From positions 1,612,001 to 1,676,000 of the forward strand of contig JACAAK010000012.1 in the NCBI GenBank assembly GCA_025093985.1: a stretch of DNA of 64,000 bases, given 5' to 3'. Positions 43,466 to 56,087 of the stretch are shown one piece after another. The position numbers were made by a program, and so were the translations under genes. This DNA comes from Calvatia gigantea (Eukaryota > Basidiomycota > Agaricomycetes > Agaricales > Lycoperdaceae). Position 1 is the stretch's first letter. The number at the start of each line of letters is the position of its first letter. The notes below the pieces were generated by a model that was not told where the DNA came from, did no database searches, and worked only from the letters and a program-made list of their open reading frames with translations.

Positions 43466-46108
43466 TTAAACGTGGTTCTGATTCAGGATGTCGGCGGCCT
43501 ATGGTTGAGGGAAGGAGTGAGCTAGGGGGCACCGTATAAAGTAAAACTAACCATTTCTCCGATTGCGTAGGCGGCCGAAACTGTATGGGCCGATATTTCC
43601 TGTGTGTTAATCGGGATGCCTCAATTTCCGGATCAAAATCCTCCAAGTGGACGTACACATGGAAGGATTGATAAATCCGCCTGAATGTTGTCATCGTGTC
43701 AGCCATGTGTCGCCTCAGTAAATGATCAATGCAACATACTACTCTCAATCCCTCAACGCCATAGACCTGTAAGCGGTCATCGACAACACCACCATCTTCT
43801 CTTGGCATCATCGCAGCAGTCCCAATGGGGTGATAAGTCGTTCTAATCCAATTCCTTATATGATTCTCTAGTACCTCTTCCATTTGAAAATTTCCTTCAC
43901 TATCTGGTTCCGAGCAGGTGTTCTTAAGGTCGATGGTTGACAGCTCTGCAGGAAATACCCAGGATTTTAAAGCGCTCTTAAGGGGCCCCGTCTGTGCAAT
44001 GTGTAGAATGTACTTGGCTCCTTCAAGGAGTAGTGAATAATCCAATGGGTGGGAGAGGATATTTAGGTCAATCCCGGGATGCTGGGCCTCGGTTGCCGTT
44101 AAACTGGCTGGGGAGTGGTGAACGGTTCCGCGAGAGAAGGGGTGCATGAGACACTGCCACGAGCGAGATATATCTTTTCTTCGCTGCGACTATCTGGCAT
44201 GGGAGCTCCTATGCCGTTGACGGGGAGGTGGCCAATGAAATTGATTATTCTAACACGGGCGAAATGTCAGCCACGTTATTGAGTTGTGAGTAGGTAAGAG
44301 GGATCGTACTCGATCTGAGCTTGATTTGGATCCGAGAGCCAGTTTGTTTGAAGTTCGTATTGTTTATTGAAGCCACATTTGACCTCCTGAGGCAAGTCGA
44401 GGCTCATGAGGTATTCCCTGTTCTGATTTTCGAGTTGGTTCGTAATTGATTCCGGTGTTGTTCCGACTACGCTTGACACATGCTGGAGCGGAACGAAAGC
44501 TATTGACTGTGAAAGGCTGTTGGTGAGTAGGCCTTCTTTCTTCTCGAGACTTTAGCAGCAGATGAGCTAGATGGCTTCAGCGGCCTAAGTGTGAAGCGTA
44601 CTATAGTTGCTCGTGCTTCTTGAGCTCGACTGGGTCAAAGAGAATCTCGCCTGTAACGTACTTCGGATCGAACCTCGGCTATGAGAGTTATTGAGGCATG
44701 GTCCTCTGAACCAGAATTATGTTAATCGAAGAGGGTATTCGGAGGAGAGAATATTACTCACGCAGGTTGTTGCCAACTCCGGGAAGATTGACAAGACATT
44801 CAATTCCCTGTTGGTTTAGAACTGTAGGATCGCCGATTCCGGAGCATTCAAGGACCTCTGGAGTCTTATAAACGCCTTTTATGAGCATTTGTCAATGAAG
44901 ATAGAAGACTGATGGTCTGGAAATCTGACCGGCTGAGAGAATAATTTCACGACGAACGTTTCGCACTTCTATCCGTTCCTGATTACCTGGTACATGGATT
45001 TCGACACCTACGGCTCTTGGTTTTCCAGAAGTGCCGGATTTTTCCAAGAGCACACGAGTGACTAGTGCACTAGTCAGAACAAACAAATTACTTCTGCTCT
45101 CCCCAATAGGGTCGAAATAACCAGAAGGCAGAGGAAGATCTGGTGCATGTGTTCGGATCTATTGTCATGAGGAAATTTGCGAATCCAATGTTGGCACCAT
45201 CACACTGTCATCCTTCCTCAGAACAAAACGAACACGCGATAGAAGTTACGCACGGGCTCTTGATTTGCTGGGACACCCAGCTGTGCGATTGCTTGGAAAA
45301 ACTAATTCGCTTAACCTTGGAATATCTTGTTCGGCTTCGGTGACATTAAGATTCCGCGGTGGCCATGATGGCGGATATGAATGATGGATTGGTCCTTGGG
45401 TCCCATGAACCGACGGATCAGGGGTTGGCACAAAAGGTTCCGGTAATGCATCCTGTCCCCGTGTTTGTGTTGTTGGGGGTTGAGAGAAGTTTTCGCTCTG
45501 TATGTCGGATTAGCCGGGCAGAGGGGAAACTTTGAATGGCTTGACCTTTTTCATGCATTCCAAAAGTCTGTCCCAGGTCCAACCGCGGTTACCGAAGGTG
45601 GTCTCTAGTGCGTCATACTCTTGTCTTGATGGGCGCGTAACTCCCAAGTAATTGATGAGACTTGAACCTCCGAGTCCTTTCCCGCATGGCAGGGGGATCG
45701 GTTGATTTCTTGCATTCGGTTGAGGCTCGCTTTGAAAAGCCCAATCATACAGGGGATTATTTAGCGTCCGACCAGTATAGCCTGTGAGGTTTTAATGTGT
45801 GATAATAAGGAGTGGGATGTGGTCGCACCTGGAGTATCAATAACAGGATTTGAGCCAGAAGCTGCATGATAAACGCCAGCCTCAATCACTCCCACAGTAA
45901 TGTTCGAATTTTCGGTCAACCTGGGATCGCGGACATCAGATCAAACCGCGATGATGAGAATAATATTGAAGGCTGTATGATAGTTTCAGCAAATCTACCT
46001 GTGGGCAACTACCAGCCCGACTGTTCCCCCACCGACTATCAGGTAGTCGAAGGGGCTGTCCTGGCTATTTGCCTTCTCAAGAAAAGCACTTAGGGGTATA
46101 ATGGGCAT
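43466..46108 (-). CDS. GMC oxidoreductase (AA3-like flavoenzyme), two apparent frameshifts
   Basis: FAD-dependent glucose-methanol-choline family enzyme. From ATG at 46108 the exons give FDYLIVGGGTVGLVVAHRL (dinucleotide fold), VIEAG, GKGLGGSSLINYLGV, TPDPSVHGTQGPI, the GMC signature GVYKTPEVLECSGIG, LPGVGNNL, HPFSRGTVH and the C-terminal region WIRTTYHPIGTAAM with the catalytic His, ending with ISAH and AADILNQNHV. Many introns are 37-60 nt. No signal peptide is visible, which suggests an intracellular alcohol or aryl-alcohol oxidase or a dehydrogenase-like member; the substrate is unknown. Two places change frame within conserved text without an intron: the A run at 45297-45301 and about 45121-45127. 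These look like a missing and an extra T on the coding strand. Confidence 0.88.
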
Positions 46109-46930
46109 GCTGAGTTATCCGGTCCTTCGGTGTGACTGCGGTGTTGTTACAAGGCTCGCAGTAGTGATTGACGCCGTTTGGGGTCAACATAAGTCATAGT
46201 GGGTGGCTTCCAGTCTACCACGGGGAACGTGATGAATCTTTTGATCTTGCAATATGAATCTTCCGGGCATCCGGTGTTGTTGAGGCCCATTGAGTGGAGT
46301 TTAGCGCTTTAGCAGCCATATGAGGCAGTCAGGGGCGGTTGGAATGTGAACAAAGAGCCGGACCGGGAATCGAGTGCGAACAGGACAGCGTTGTTCAGTA
46401 AGCTTCTTGTCAGTTCTTCGCCCTCATTTTGTCAAACGCCGTCATCACCCATTCCTCCAAATCATGCCCGTGCGTCGCACACTGCTTTATAGCAACAAAC
46501 GAGAACGTGTGCGTTGATGGTCGCCCATGCGGGTGTGTCAAAATGACATCTGTTGGTACAATTCATTTGTTGAAGCGAGGCTGTTTCAGACATTATATCG
46601 CTAATATTTGTTCCTGCGCAGGGTCCCCCGGCGGAACCACTCAGCTGTTGCTGTTCCAAAAAGCGCTGTTCCGGGCGCCCGGATAGGAGGCTAAATTTAG
46701 CACAAGTGGAATCCACTCCATCGACGCAGTGCTGTGTCATGATTAGATGAACGTGATGGAGGTCATACATCGCCAAACGTGCGAATGATGAGAAGGAACT
46801 GGTTGCCATCTGAGTCTTTGTCTAGTTTCAACCTGGCTTTCTCGTTTTACGACGACTTTTCTCTTCTCGACTGCTTTGGGACTGGGTCGTTTTGGAAAGC
46901 TCGTCGAAGCGCACTGGTTTCGATAGCCTC
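46109..46930. promoter_or_regulatory. Divergent intergenic region between GMC and the coiled-coil gene
   Basis: About 820 bp between two outward-facing genes, so it holds both promoters. Frames inside it on either strand have no motif. Confidence 0.4.
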
Positions 46931-49900
46931 ATGCCGGTCCTCCCATCATTTATCAAACCCAAACCTCCCAAGTGGAAATCCATAATTCCCAGCAGGTCAC
47001 CTTTCCCCGCAGGTCGATTCGATAATATCAGTTCCCCTCATCCATATGCTGCCCAAGACATTATAGATATCCAGGATACTACTGCGTCCTTCGAATCCGT
47101 GATAGCGCCCTCTCCTCTCGTGAAACCCTCCGTTCAGAATTCCCCCCAAATCACGCTCGACCTTGACGTTAACTTGCCTACTGGTGATTTTGGTTCGGAT
47201 TGGATCGACAACCAATTCGCCACCAGTCCCTTATCAACCCAACAAGTGGTCAGGCAGGGAGGAGAAAGAAGTCATCCAGAGGTTCACGAAAGTCGTTCTC
47301 TCGTGCCCACGTCCGTACCGCGGTGGGAACCACGGGGCGTACCAACGGAGGTTCCGATTGATGAAGAGGATGATGACATTGACCTTTCAACTTCTGAAGA
47401 TGATGTGTTGAAATCACTCGAGGCTATGGATGTGAGTGTTTGATGTTGGGCGTTGAAAGTGGGCTTATTCTAGACTAGGCATCCACTTTCCTTCACCTCC
47501 CACTTCAACAAAACCAGGCAAGTTCTTAGTTGTACCAGAAATCTACCACTAACTTCGAGTTGCAGGCTGCTGAACAAATTATGTCGTCGCCAGCGAGGCG
47601 GAATCCACCAGCACCAATTAGGATACCGAGTTTGTCTATGCATGGCCCGCAGGTTCAAATAGTCCGTTCTGCAGGGCAGAATTCCCGACCGCTCTCAGAA
47701 GTATCCACAGGCGGAATCATCGGCAGTGTCTGGTCAGACACTGGCTCGTGCTCTGCTGGGAAACAGCTTCGTCTTGTCGAACGATAATAGGTCGTCGAGG
47801 TACAGGAGCGGGTTTGGCGGACTTGTTCGTTCTGATTCGGCGACTTTACCCCGCGGCGATCATCCATTCATGAATTCGCCGTTCTTGCGCGATCGTACTT
47901 TGAGCGGCACGAGCGACACCTTCGCCATCGACAACGATGTACCGCCCATTCCGCCAAACGCTGAGAAGGTTTACGTCCCTCCCCAGACACCCCGGCAATC
48001 TGGCCTGGAGCCGAAGAAGAAGACTATTCGGCGTCATTCGAGTACTGGTAGTTTGTCGTCACCAACTTCACGAGGTGAACCCAGTGATCCGAAGTCTCGA
48101 CCTAATAGCGTCGGCGAGTTTACCCGGGAGCTCGAGAAGATAGAGAAAGATCTCCAAAGAATGCGGCGGATTTCACGCATTTCGGAAGCTCCTTCTGTAT
48201 CCACAACCGCTGCTAATCCTGACGCCTCCTCATATACCCCCTCGTCTGGGCAATCGCCGATTTCCATATCTCCTGGTCAAGCAGAGGTCTTTCCTTCACC
48301 CCCTTCTACAAACCCTTCAAATGCTTCGCCCACTGTTCCCTCAAGTCATAAATCCCCTGTCGTTTCGTCAACTTCAGTCACTTCTTCGGCAAAAGAACCA
48401 GATAATATCTTGGATTATTATTCATCTCTCGATACCCCAGAACCAGGGAGGGCATTCGCTCCCGTAGTTTCTCCTATCATCGAAGAAACCAGTTCGCAGC
48501 TATCTTCCCCCGGAAGTCGTCGTTTATCCCAGCGACCAACAAGCCGGGCTCTATCACCGTTGTCTGGTACTATAAATGGTAATTCCACGTCAACTTTCAT
48601 CACTACGAGCGCCCAATGACAAGTTCGCCAACTAGGGAGGATAGATCTCAATATTGTGCGCAGGCCATCAGATGGCACCGTCATCTCTCCAAACCCACGT
48701 CGAAGTTCTGTTCACATGGTGAGTGCTGTAAGTCAATGTAATGATATACACTTAGTTCCATCTTTTCTTTCGCATAAAAATAATATGTTGCTAGGTACCT
48801 GCAGGTCAGACTTCCCTGCAGTCTTCATCACAGACAAGCTCGAACACGGATGACAAAAATGCCACCACAAATCAACGAACGTCACTAGTACCACCGCCCC
48901 TAATTAGTCGCGTGATGGAGGGGCGGTTGCGATCCGGTAGTGCCCCAAGTCCTATTAAGATTACACGCGATTCACGAGACTTGAATGCCTACAAGATCAT
49001 TTCTCCACTACCCGAGAATGTCGCAGAGACACCGTCGACGGGAGGTAGCGACGGGATGGAGATACAGCAAACTTTCCCCGAGACACCTAACGCGTTTAGT
49101 CCCTTCTGGTCACCTGGGACGAGTTCGCCTGGCATGACACAGGGATTGCCTGAAGGATATGAGGTTACCCCGATGCCTCAGACGCCCAAATCTGCAACGG
49201 CATGGACGCACGGAAGGAACCCACCCCGGAATCTTGGGCAGCAGATCTTGGCGAGGTCAGCGACGATGATGCCGCAAGCCCATTCGAAACAACATAATAT
49301 TATTAAAAGGGAAGTATCGGAACCTCAGCCACCTACTACTACTTCGGTTTCCTCGGGCACAACGAAATTGGGCGGAAGTGAAGGAGTGGATGGGGCTGAA
49401 GCAGGGGTGATACAAGAGGTCGAGGCTCTGCCATCAGCTCCGTCGGATGTTTCACCTACCAGCAGTCCTTCGCAATACTCAGAGGCGAGCGGAGGTGCAC
49501 ATTCACCCTATCAAGAGATAGGTCACAGCTTCGCCACCATGGGGGCCGCCATTGGGGCCGCCATTGGGGCCCGCTCGCATTCACCATCGTCTTCACCGAG
49601 TTCATCACCAAGACTTGCTTACCTTGCTCAAACTTCTCCTACCGTCGCGCCATTACCCTCTGATCATCCTTCCCCTTCATATCGTACCGAATTTACAAAT
49701 CCTTTCGATCCTTATGCAAATTTTTCTTCCCCTCGTCCTGATAACCAGAATTTTGGTATTTCTCCTTTCGATCCTTCTTTACAATCTCCGCCTCCTGTCG
49801 TCATTACTCCTCCGGCAGGAGACCTTACCGCTGCAACACCACCCTATCCTAACCGCTCTTTGCGACGAATTTCTGAAATTAGCCAGAACCTGGAATCACC

Positions 49901-51741
49901 ACCTGCGTACGAGGATATCCATCATGATCAGCCACCTTCTATTACCCCAACCTCTGGGAACTCAAATATTGAACCACAATTTAGTGCTGCCAGTACCCAG
50001 CATTCACCCGCCGCTACGCTGGATTCCAGCAGCGAGCATCTGCCACTGGGTAGGCGGATGTCGAATGGGAACCGGGATAGGAGGGGCCGAATGAGGCCGA
50101 CGGGTCCACGGCGACCTCTTTCGCATGTTCCACACCCCTTAGCAGCCGGGAGAACAAGAAATCCTTCGATTTCTTCCGTAGCCAGCACGGGTCAAAACTC
50201 CACTCCTACTCCACCTCTCAAAAGCGCCTCGGCTACGCCTACTATCGAACCAAAAGTTTTCCCCAATAATTCGCTCAATTCGGACGGCCAACCTGGATAC
50301 AGCCCTTCCCTTTCTAATAATACGCCACCCGCTGCCAACAACGCACCCATTGCTCCCTCCCCCGCATCGCCCGATTTCCAGGTTCCGCCGATGCAGTATC
50401 GTGGTTTAACGATGGATCAAGCCAAGTGGACGTTCACCTCTGCACAGCTGCAAACTATTGTTTCTCGGGCTATTCGGCAGACTGCTGAGGCATCGTCCAT
50501 AAGACTTCTACGTTTGGAAACGCTCGATAATGATATTCCGCAAGAGCTGAACCAGCTGGACGCAAGAAAATCCGAGATTAAGAGCAAATATCGGTCATTG
50601 ACTCGGGCCAGTGGATCTTTATTTTTGAAGCTCAACAACCAGATTGCAAGTGGGGATGCGAATTCACAGAGAACCCTGGAGGAATTAAGAGATGTAACGA
50701 GACAGTTGAACAAATTGACAGAAGAGCTGCACGCGGTTGACAACCAGCAAGCGCAAATCCAGAACTTGGTCCAGGTTCACTCTGCGAGCGCCTTGCGGAT
50801 GGCGTTGAGGAAGTTAAACGCGAGCTTTTTGAAGCAGTTGTCCCAAACGCAGGCGCTGGAGAGACATGTGGCGGAACTGGAAGATGAGATTTGGACGTTG
50901 AACGAGTTGAGGTCAATTAAAGCTTCGCCAGAGAACCAACATCTTACCCGGCCACGAACATGGTCCCAAACCGGACCGCAGCCACAGTCACCTCCAATAC
51001 CTCAGGATTCCCCTTCGCAAGTAACCTTTCCGAACTCAAATTCGAATGAGCGAGCCACGAGTTGGGTCTCAGAATCGGGTGGAAAGAAGTCGACGTCAAC
51101 ACATCCAATGGTCATCACCAGAAAACCAAGTCTGAGTTATTCGATGTCTATCAGGTCCGGAAACCGCCTTAGTCAACGTTCGTCGCTCAGTAGCAACGGC
51201 GCTAGGACGAGCTTGATGTCCGGAGGTGGAGTTGGGGGGCTGAGTTCAGCCTCTGGGGTTCCTCCCGTGCCCCCTTTACCAAGGAGACGTCCGACGGATA
51301 TAATCACTGATGCACCTACTCGAAGCGCGACGGTATGTGCTCCTGCCAACCGACAGGCCTTTCACTGACGTCTTCCAGATGTTCTCCACTGATGGCGGGA
51401 CACCCGGCACCGAAGTTCGGGCGATGATGCGGGCACAAGACGAACTCTACCAAATACTTGGAATGTCCCTCCGAGATGGTACCCGGCTAAGGCGCTCACA
51501 CTCTGTAATTGGACTACCTGGCAATTTTGAAGCACAGCCCCGCCCACCGAGCAATAATTTCCTTCAGCCTTCAGCGGCTTTGTCAAGGTCTGAATCGTTG
51601 GGTTCGAGTCCGTTTTCGAACAGAGCGTCGAAGGTCCACCTTCGTTCTCAATCGTATCCAGCCTCGTTGTTAGAAGCATACAATCCTCTAGACGCAGATG
51701 TGGGTTCTTTTGTTCCTTACACCTCCAATCCGACATTGTGA
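46931..51741 (+). CDS. Large disordered protein with conserved coiled-coil region
   Basis: Six exons in phase: 46931-47431, 47566-47700, 47738-48578, 48624-48718, 48795-51332 and 51379-51741, for 1,490 residues. The second intron (47701-47737) is 37 nt. The first 1,050 residues or so are Ser/Pro-rich and disordered, with many SP/TP sites. The ordered part (about 50400-50935) begins LTMDQAKWTFTSAQLQTIV and continues through coiled coils (LDARKSEIKSKYRSL; LEELRDVTRQLNKLTEEL; LERHVAELEDEIWTLNEL). I recall similar architecture in uncharacterised basidiomycete proteins, but no function. The tail has RSHSVIG and SQSYPASL, possible kinase or 14-3-3 sites. A GGGGCCGCCATT tandem repeat near 49545-49575 encodes GAAI repeats. 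A scaffold role at the cell cortex or septum would be a guess. Confidence 0.8.
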
Positions 51742-52522
51742 TTCTGATTTTCCGTTGTAATGCAGCGAAACGCTATGCTTGCCACTTTGGAAATGATGTC
51801 GCAGGATGGTCACTAATTTATTTGATTACTTTTTTGCTCGTTTTTCTTACTGCAATTACTCCCCTCTTAATACCCGCGACATACTCATATCGTTATCTTC
51901 GCACAACTTCATGCTGTCATTTCGTTTGGACTTTTTTCAGCTATTTTGTAAATGGCAGGTTGCCCTATGTTGCATCCAGTTTTCTGTTTACCTGAACTAT
52001 TTGGTGTCGTAGAGTTGGCCGCGAAACCAGTAAGGTCACGACGTCACATAAAGCGAGTGAGTTCAAATGAATTACGGTGAACATGCCAAATACAATCCTG
52101 AAGGAGGCAGGGGAAGCGGGCGATACGAACTATTATTCACCGGGTCGCGTCGCACCACCGAGAAAGGCTGCAAGACCAGCACTGGCAGCAAGCCTTTCTA
52201 ACCAGTTGCCAGTGAGCTTCATTCCAGCTTTCTGCAAAATGGCGAACCAGCTCCCGCGAGCAACAGCTCTGCCCCAGAGCGTACTTTGGAGCCAAGCGGC
52301 AACAGAGCCTATAAACCGTCGCTATGAGCCAGTGATTCTAGCATCTAAGGAGGGGGCCTACCTTTTACTGGACCCCTCAGGCCGAATCCGAACAGGCGCA
52401 ATACACTCCGGAGGATGGGAATCTCTGGAATGAGTAACATTGATACCGCAAAGATTACGATATCCAGTAACACGGGATACTTGTCAATGAATTCACCTGG
52501 TGGTAGTCATGAACATGAGAAC
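51742..52522. other. Convergent intergenic region
   Basis: 780 bp. The first 280 bp are AT-rich and likely 3' untranslated sequence of the large gene. A plus-strand frame at 52077-52433 has no supporting motif or homology pattern and was not called. Confidence 0.4.
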
Positions 52523-53207
52523 TTAGTTGAATTGGTTCACAACAGGCGGTTTACCGAGGACAAGGAAGATAGCTTCAACTCCGGCCGCGAACTCATTGTA
52601 TTGATGCTCCGCTTGAACCCCAGGAACACCTGCTTCAGTGAGCACAACAACATATGCCACTTGCACTTTGTCAAGGACCTGAACAACTAGTTGCGCGCGG
52701 TCACCTGCTCTGTTTTCCGATAGCCGACTGTCCACCCTGCCTTTGAACCCCAGGTCAATTCCACTAATTTCTTTCTCGAGTCTACGACCAAGTTCTGCCA
52801 TAGTAATATTGTTTTTCTCAACAACCTCCTGCAGCTCGGCATCGGTCTTCTGGGAGTGTCGCAAAACCTGCTCCGTCACGTTCTTGAGATCGACGACGAA
52901 TTGTGCGGCTCCGTCATATATTTTGGCGATTTCATCGAGAACTACGTGGCCTACTTGGGGACCTAGCTTCTGGGCCTCTTCCCGGAGTGTCTCAAGCTGG
53001 TATGGAGACACAAAAACGTCTTTCACGGACTCTGCGTATAGTGTTGGGATGAATTCAGACTTGAGCATTTGAACGTGGTCCCGGCTCACCAACGAAACCG
53101 GATAAGGTAGAGCCTATATCACGAGGTAAAGGGAGCACCTGGGCCGACGCGGGTGCAATATAAAGGTGAACAAACGTAGAGAATAGAGAGAGAGACGCGA
53201 TCTTCAT
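52523..53207 (-). CDS. Small secreted helical protein of unknown function
   Basis: Exon 1 (53207-53090) and exon 2 (53031-52523) join in phase across a 58-nt intron (GTGAGC donor, ATACGCAG acceptor), giving 208 residues. The N-terminus is a signal peptide (MKIASLSLFSTFVHLYIAPASAQ). The mature part is predicted to be mostly alpha-helical and charged (LETLREEAQKLGPQVG; ELQEVVEKNNITMAELGRRL), with no cysteine pairs. No family was recognised. A secreted effector-like or cell-surface role is possible. A second in-frame ATG at 53237 would add 10 residues before the signal peptide and is less likely. The long hairpin at 53254-53318 lies just upstream. Confidence 0.7.
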
Positions 53208-54480
53208 CGTTGCGCACAAGCTGGCGTGGAAGCCCAAAGTGTGGTCGCCTCAAGGCCGCCTACGACAACCTGAGAGTTACTGCCGTTACTAGTAGTAACG
53301 GCAGTAACTCAGGCGGCCTAGCCTCCTCGATCACGTAAATCCTTCGGTAGTCATTATCCAGTTGGCATTTCGCAAGCAAAGATCGAGAGCATTGAAATAT
53401 TGAAACGTAAATCTTGTAAGTTCACTCACTGGCTTGTAGGGTGAAGCACCCAGAAACCACATCTTGAGCTAGAACAAGCTCCTGGCTGCTGACGCCGGGG
53501 TATTCCTTTCCCTTCCTTTGACTTTCGCTCATCAAATCTGCTAAATTCACCAGCCCACCCATTCTCATGGTTCTGGCTACCCTGTCTTGATAACGGATGG
53601 GGATGTTCGTTCCATTTCAAAACCTCTCCATGAGGGTGAGTCACCATTGACCAACTCAGATGCGATAGTCGAGATCATGGATTTGACGTCCAGAATTGGC
53701 TCTGCAAACATACCTCTTCACCCATAATCGCGGCCCCTTCCACTGGGTTGCGCTCTAGCAAACAAACAGCAGACGCTTGATTGACATGTCACCGTTTCTA
53801 GTGCCCAATTTAGTCCGACGAAACTTGCTGGTGAGCATACTCTGGGCCGGACCAGGGGGCTACTGCTAGTGGCCGTGGTCGAGGTTGAGTCATTAAGATT
53901 TTACCTTTACGCAAATCTGAAACGCAAATCTGAAGCCACAGGGTGAGCACCATGCTCTTGCTTAGCGCCCAAAAGGAATTCATGCTTGCCTGACAATCGT
54001 AAATAAATGGCAGGGCGGCCCGGCCGTCGAGTTTCAGTCACCCCAGTGTCACCCCCTCTTGTCCAAGCCATTCATAATAAATCTTGTCACCCGATATCCC
54101 TGTTCTTTGAACACCCCCCTATGCTTGCCTACAAAACGGGTATAATAGTACGGCAGATGCCATGAAACTGCCAGCGGGGGTGGAGGGGGATGGAGGTTAT
54201 AGGTGAGGTATTGAAGACGGGTGCAGATGTGATTTCTGCACCTGGTCCTGAGGAGCACAAGGACCGAACTGTTGCACAGGCGCATTGGTGGCTTCCCTAC
54301 AATTTACTTCGCAGACAAAGACCTTTTGGGCGTTCCCAGCCAACAGCATCCGAGTGCTACTGGTTTATTGGTGAGCAAATGATCGATTATGACACGGAAC
54401 TGCGTTTCACAGTCCACTGGAAACAAGGGCATAAACTTTATAGCGGCCGCCCGTGTAAGGTGCGTCAACCCGTTGTCAGT
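53208..54480. other. Intergenic region, left of the MITE
   Basis: About 1.3 kb with the hairpin at 53254-53318 at its left end. Other frames are short and without motifs. Confidence 0.4.
53254..53318. repeat. Long two-step inverted repeat (hairpin)
   Basis: Inner arms GAGTTACTGCCGTTACT (53274-53290) and AGTAACGGCAGTAACTC (53294-53310) are perfect complements around an AGT loop. Outer arms GGCCGCCT (53254-53261) and AGGCGGCC (53311-53318) pair as well, with a 12-base bulge on the left side only. It lies about 50 bp upstream of the secreted-protein start. Confidence 0.85.
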
Positions 54481-54995
54481 GGATGACTTCCCGTAGGATT
54501 TAGAATTCTAGATCATATTTCTAAACCTTAATGGCACTTGATGCCGAAAAATTAGCCGAGCTACTCCATGAAATACAAACTGCTGAGTCCATGACAAATT
54601 TCACGCCACAAATTGATGAGCCTCTCATATCCTTCAGAAGTGGTCGCAGCCAGCAAGGAGGTACAACAATTTAACTTGATCACTATTATGCCCATATTGT
54701 TTGGAGACCTGCAGCAGTTGCATATTGTATTTTGGAGAGAGGAAAGCGCATACACAACCAAAAGATAAAGGACCCAAATGGAGAATTGATGGCGGAGCCA
54801 TCAAAAAAGGGTTTATAATAAGCCTCTGCAACTAGGAGGGGGGTAGGAGGCCCCCTCTAGATTAAGGTTTAGAAAGGCCCTCTTTTGAGATCCGATACGA
54901 TCCCATCACCCGGCATTCCTGGCAAGTCACGTTCCTGCCACTTGGAGTGATTTAGAAAAATAATCTAGAATTCTAAACGCTGCGGGAAGTCATCC
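54481..54995. mobile_element. MITE-like element with 40-nt terminal inverted repeats
   Basis: The ends are GGATGACTTCCCG at 54481 and the exact complement ending GGAAGTCATCC at 54995. The inverted repeats stay similar for about 43 nt, through a shared TTTAGAATTCTAGAT block. The element is 515 bp, has no coding capacity and is flanked on both sides by AGT (54478-54480 and 54996-54998), a 3-bp target duplication. Size, ends and duplication fit a non-autonomous DNA transposon; a 3-bp duplication is known for PIF/Harbinger and CACTA groups, but the end sequence does not decide. Confidence 0.8.
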
Positions 54996-56041
54996 AGTAC
55001 TTACGAAGCCTAAACAGAGCTACGACAGATGTTGAAGTAAAAAACAGACCTTTTACCTTTGGCCCCAATAAGTAAAGGACTAAAATAAAAGTGTTCGGCA
55101 GCCCGCAGGAAGAGCGTGGCGAGCACGGCCCCCGCCCGCTGAAACATGTCAACTCGTTCGGAGCCTGTCCGGATCATCCAACAAAGAAATCCCGCGACAT
55201 CCTCCCGTGAACAACACTACTGCGAATAGTTTTCTTGAATTCGCTTCTAAACCATACATGTGCGTGCCAGAGATAGTGTCCGCAACCTTGGAGCTTTCAG
55301 TACAGCACACTTTGCGGCCACAATCACCAGAGCTGTGGTTCATGTTCCGAGACGCAAGAAAACCGGTGACAGGGATGTTTGTAATTTAACTCCAATGGTT
55401 GCACATCGGTCACTCAAATGATCATTGATCATTAATCAGTGGTTGATTGGCACATCTATTAGGGGGCACAACAAGTTGCCGGTTGTCTGGTTGTTCCCAA
55501 TTCAGGTCCAACAGGTTACACTGCTTTCCCCAGATACTTACCCCAGACTTTCTTTGATAACTGGTAATTGCGTCCGATACCAACCTGAACAACTTCAAGT
55601 ATCTTAGGTACATACTACTACAAGACTCACCTTACGAGACCAAAAAATGCGCTAGATACTCCACAACCCCCATGGTCGTGTTCATGCGCTTGGCCCGACG
55701 TGTCCCTGGCTTGAGGGCCGTCGTTCCTGCATTTTACATCTCCCCCGCCCTTGACCCCATTCACTTGTCGATCTGTGTCGCTATCTTGCTTCACTCCAAT
55801 CATACTTAGCTGATGCAGCTTGCCACATACAAAAGCCCCCGGGCAAGTTGCAGCCCCTTCCGGCGAGTTCCCTTCTTATTTCACTCCTACCATCCAAATT
55901 TTCGTTTGGCTCGGTTGCTACTCCCCTCAAGAGACGCCGAGGTTTTTCCTGCGATGACCTATTCAGCGGGTGTTCCTCTTGCTTCGGATTGGAATACTCC
56001 TGGTGTTCCCTTGCGGGATACTAGGCTAGTCGGCCAACGAC
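54996..56041. other. Intergenic region upstream of the G-alpha gene
   Basis: About 1 kb with no supported gene. The right end (from about 55740) is C/T-rich, like a promoter or 5' untranslated region. Confidence 0.4.
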
Positions 56042-56087
56042 ATGGCTCGGAACAAGGCAAGCGGAGGGGAGCCTACCCCCGCCTGCT

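Noticed and set aside
49541..49580. GGGGCCGCCATT tandem repeat as a minisatellite
   Set aside because: Only two to three units, in frame inside a coding exon (GAAI repeats); it is low-complexity coding sequence.
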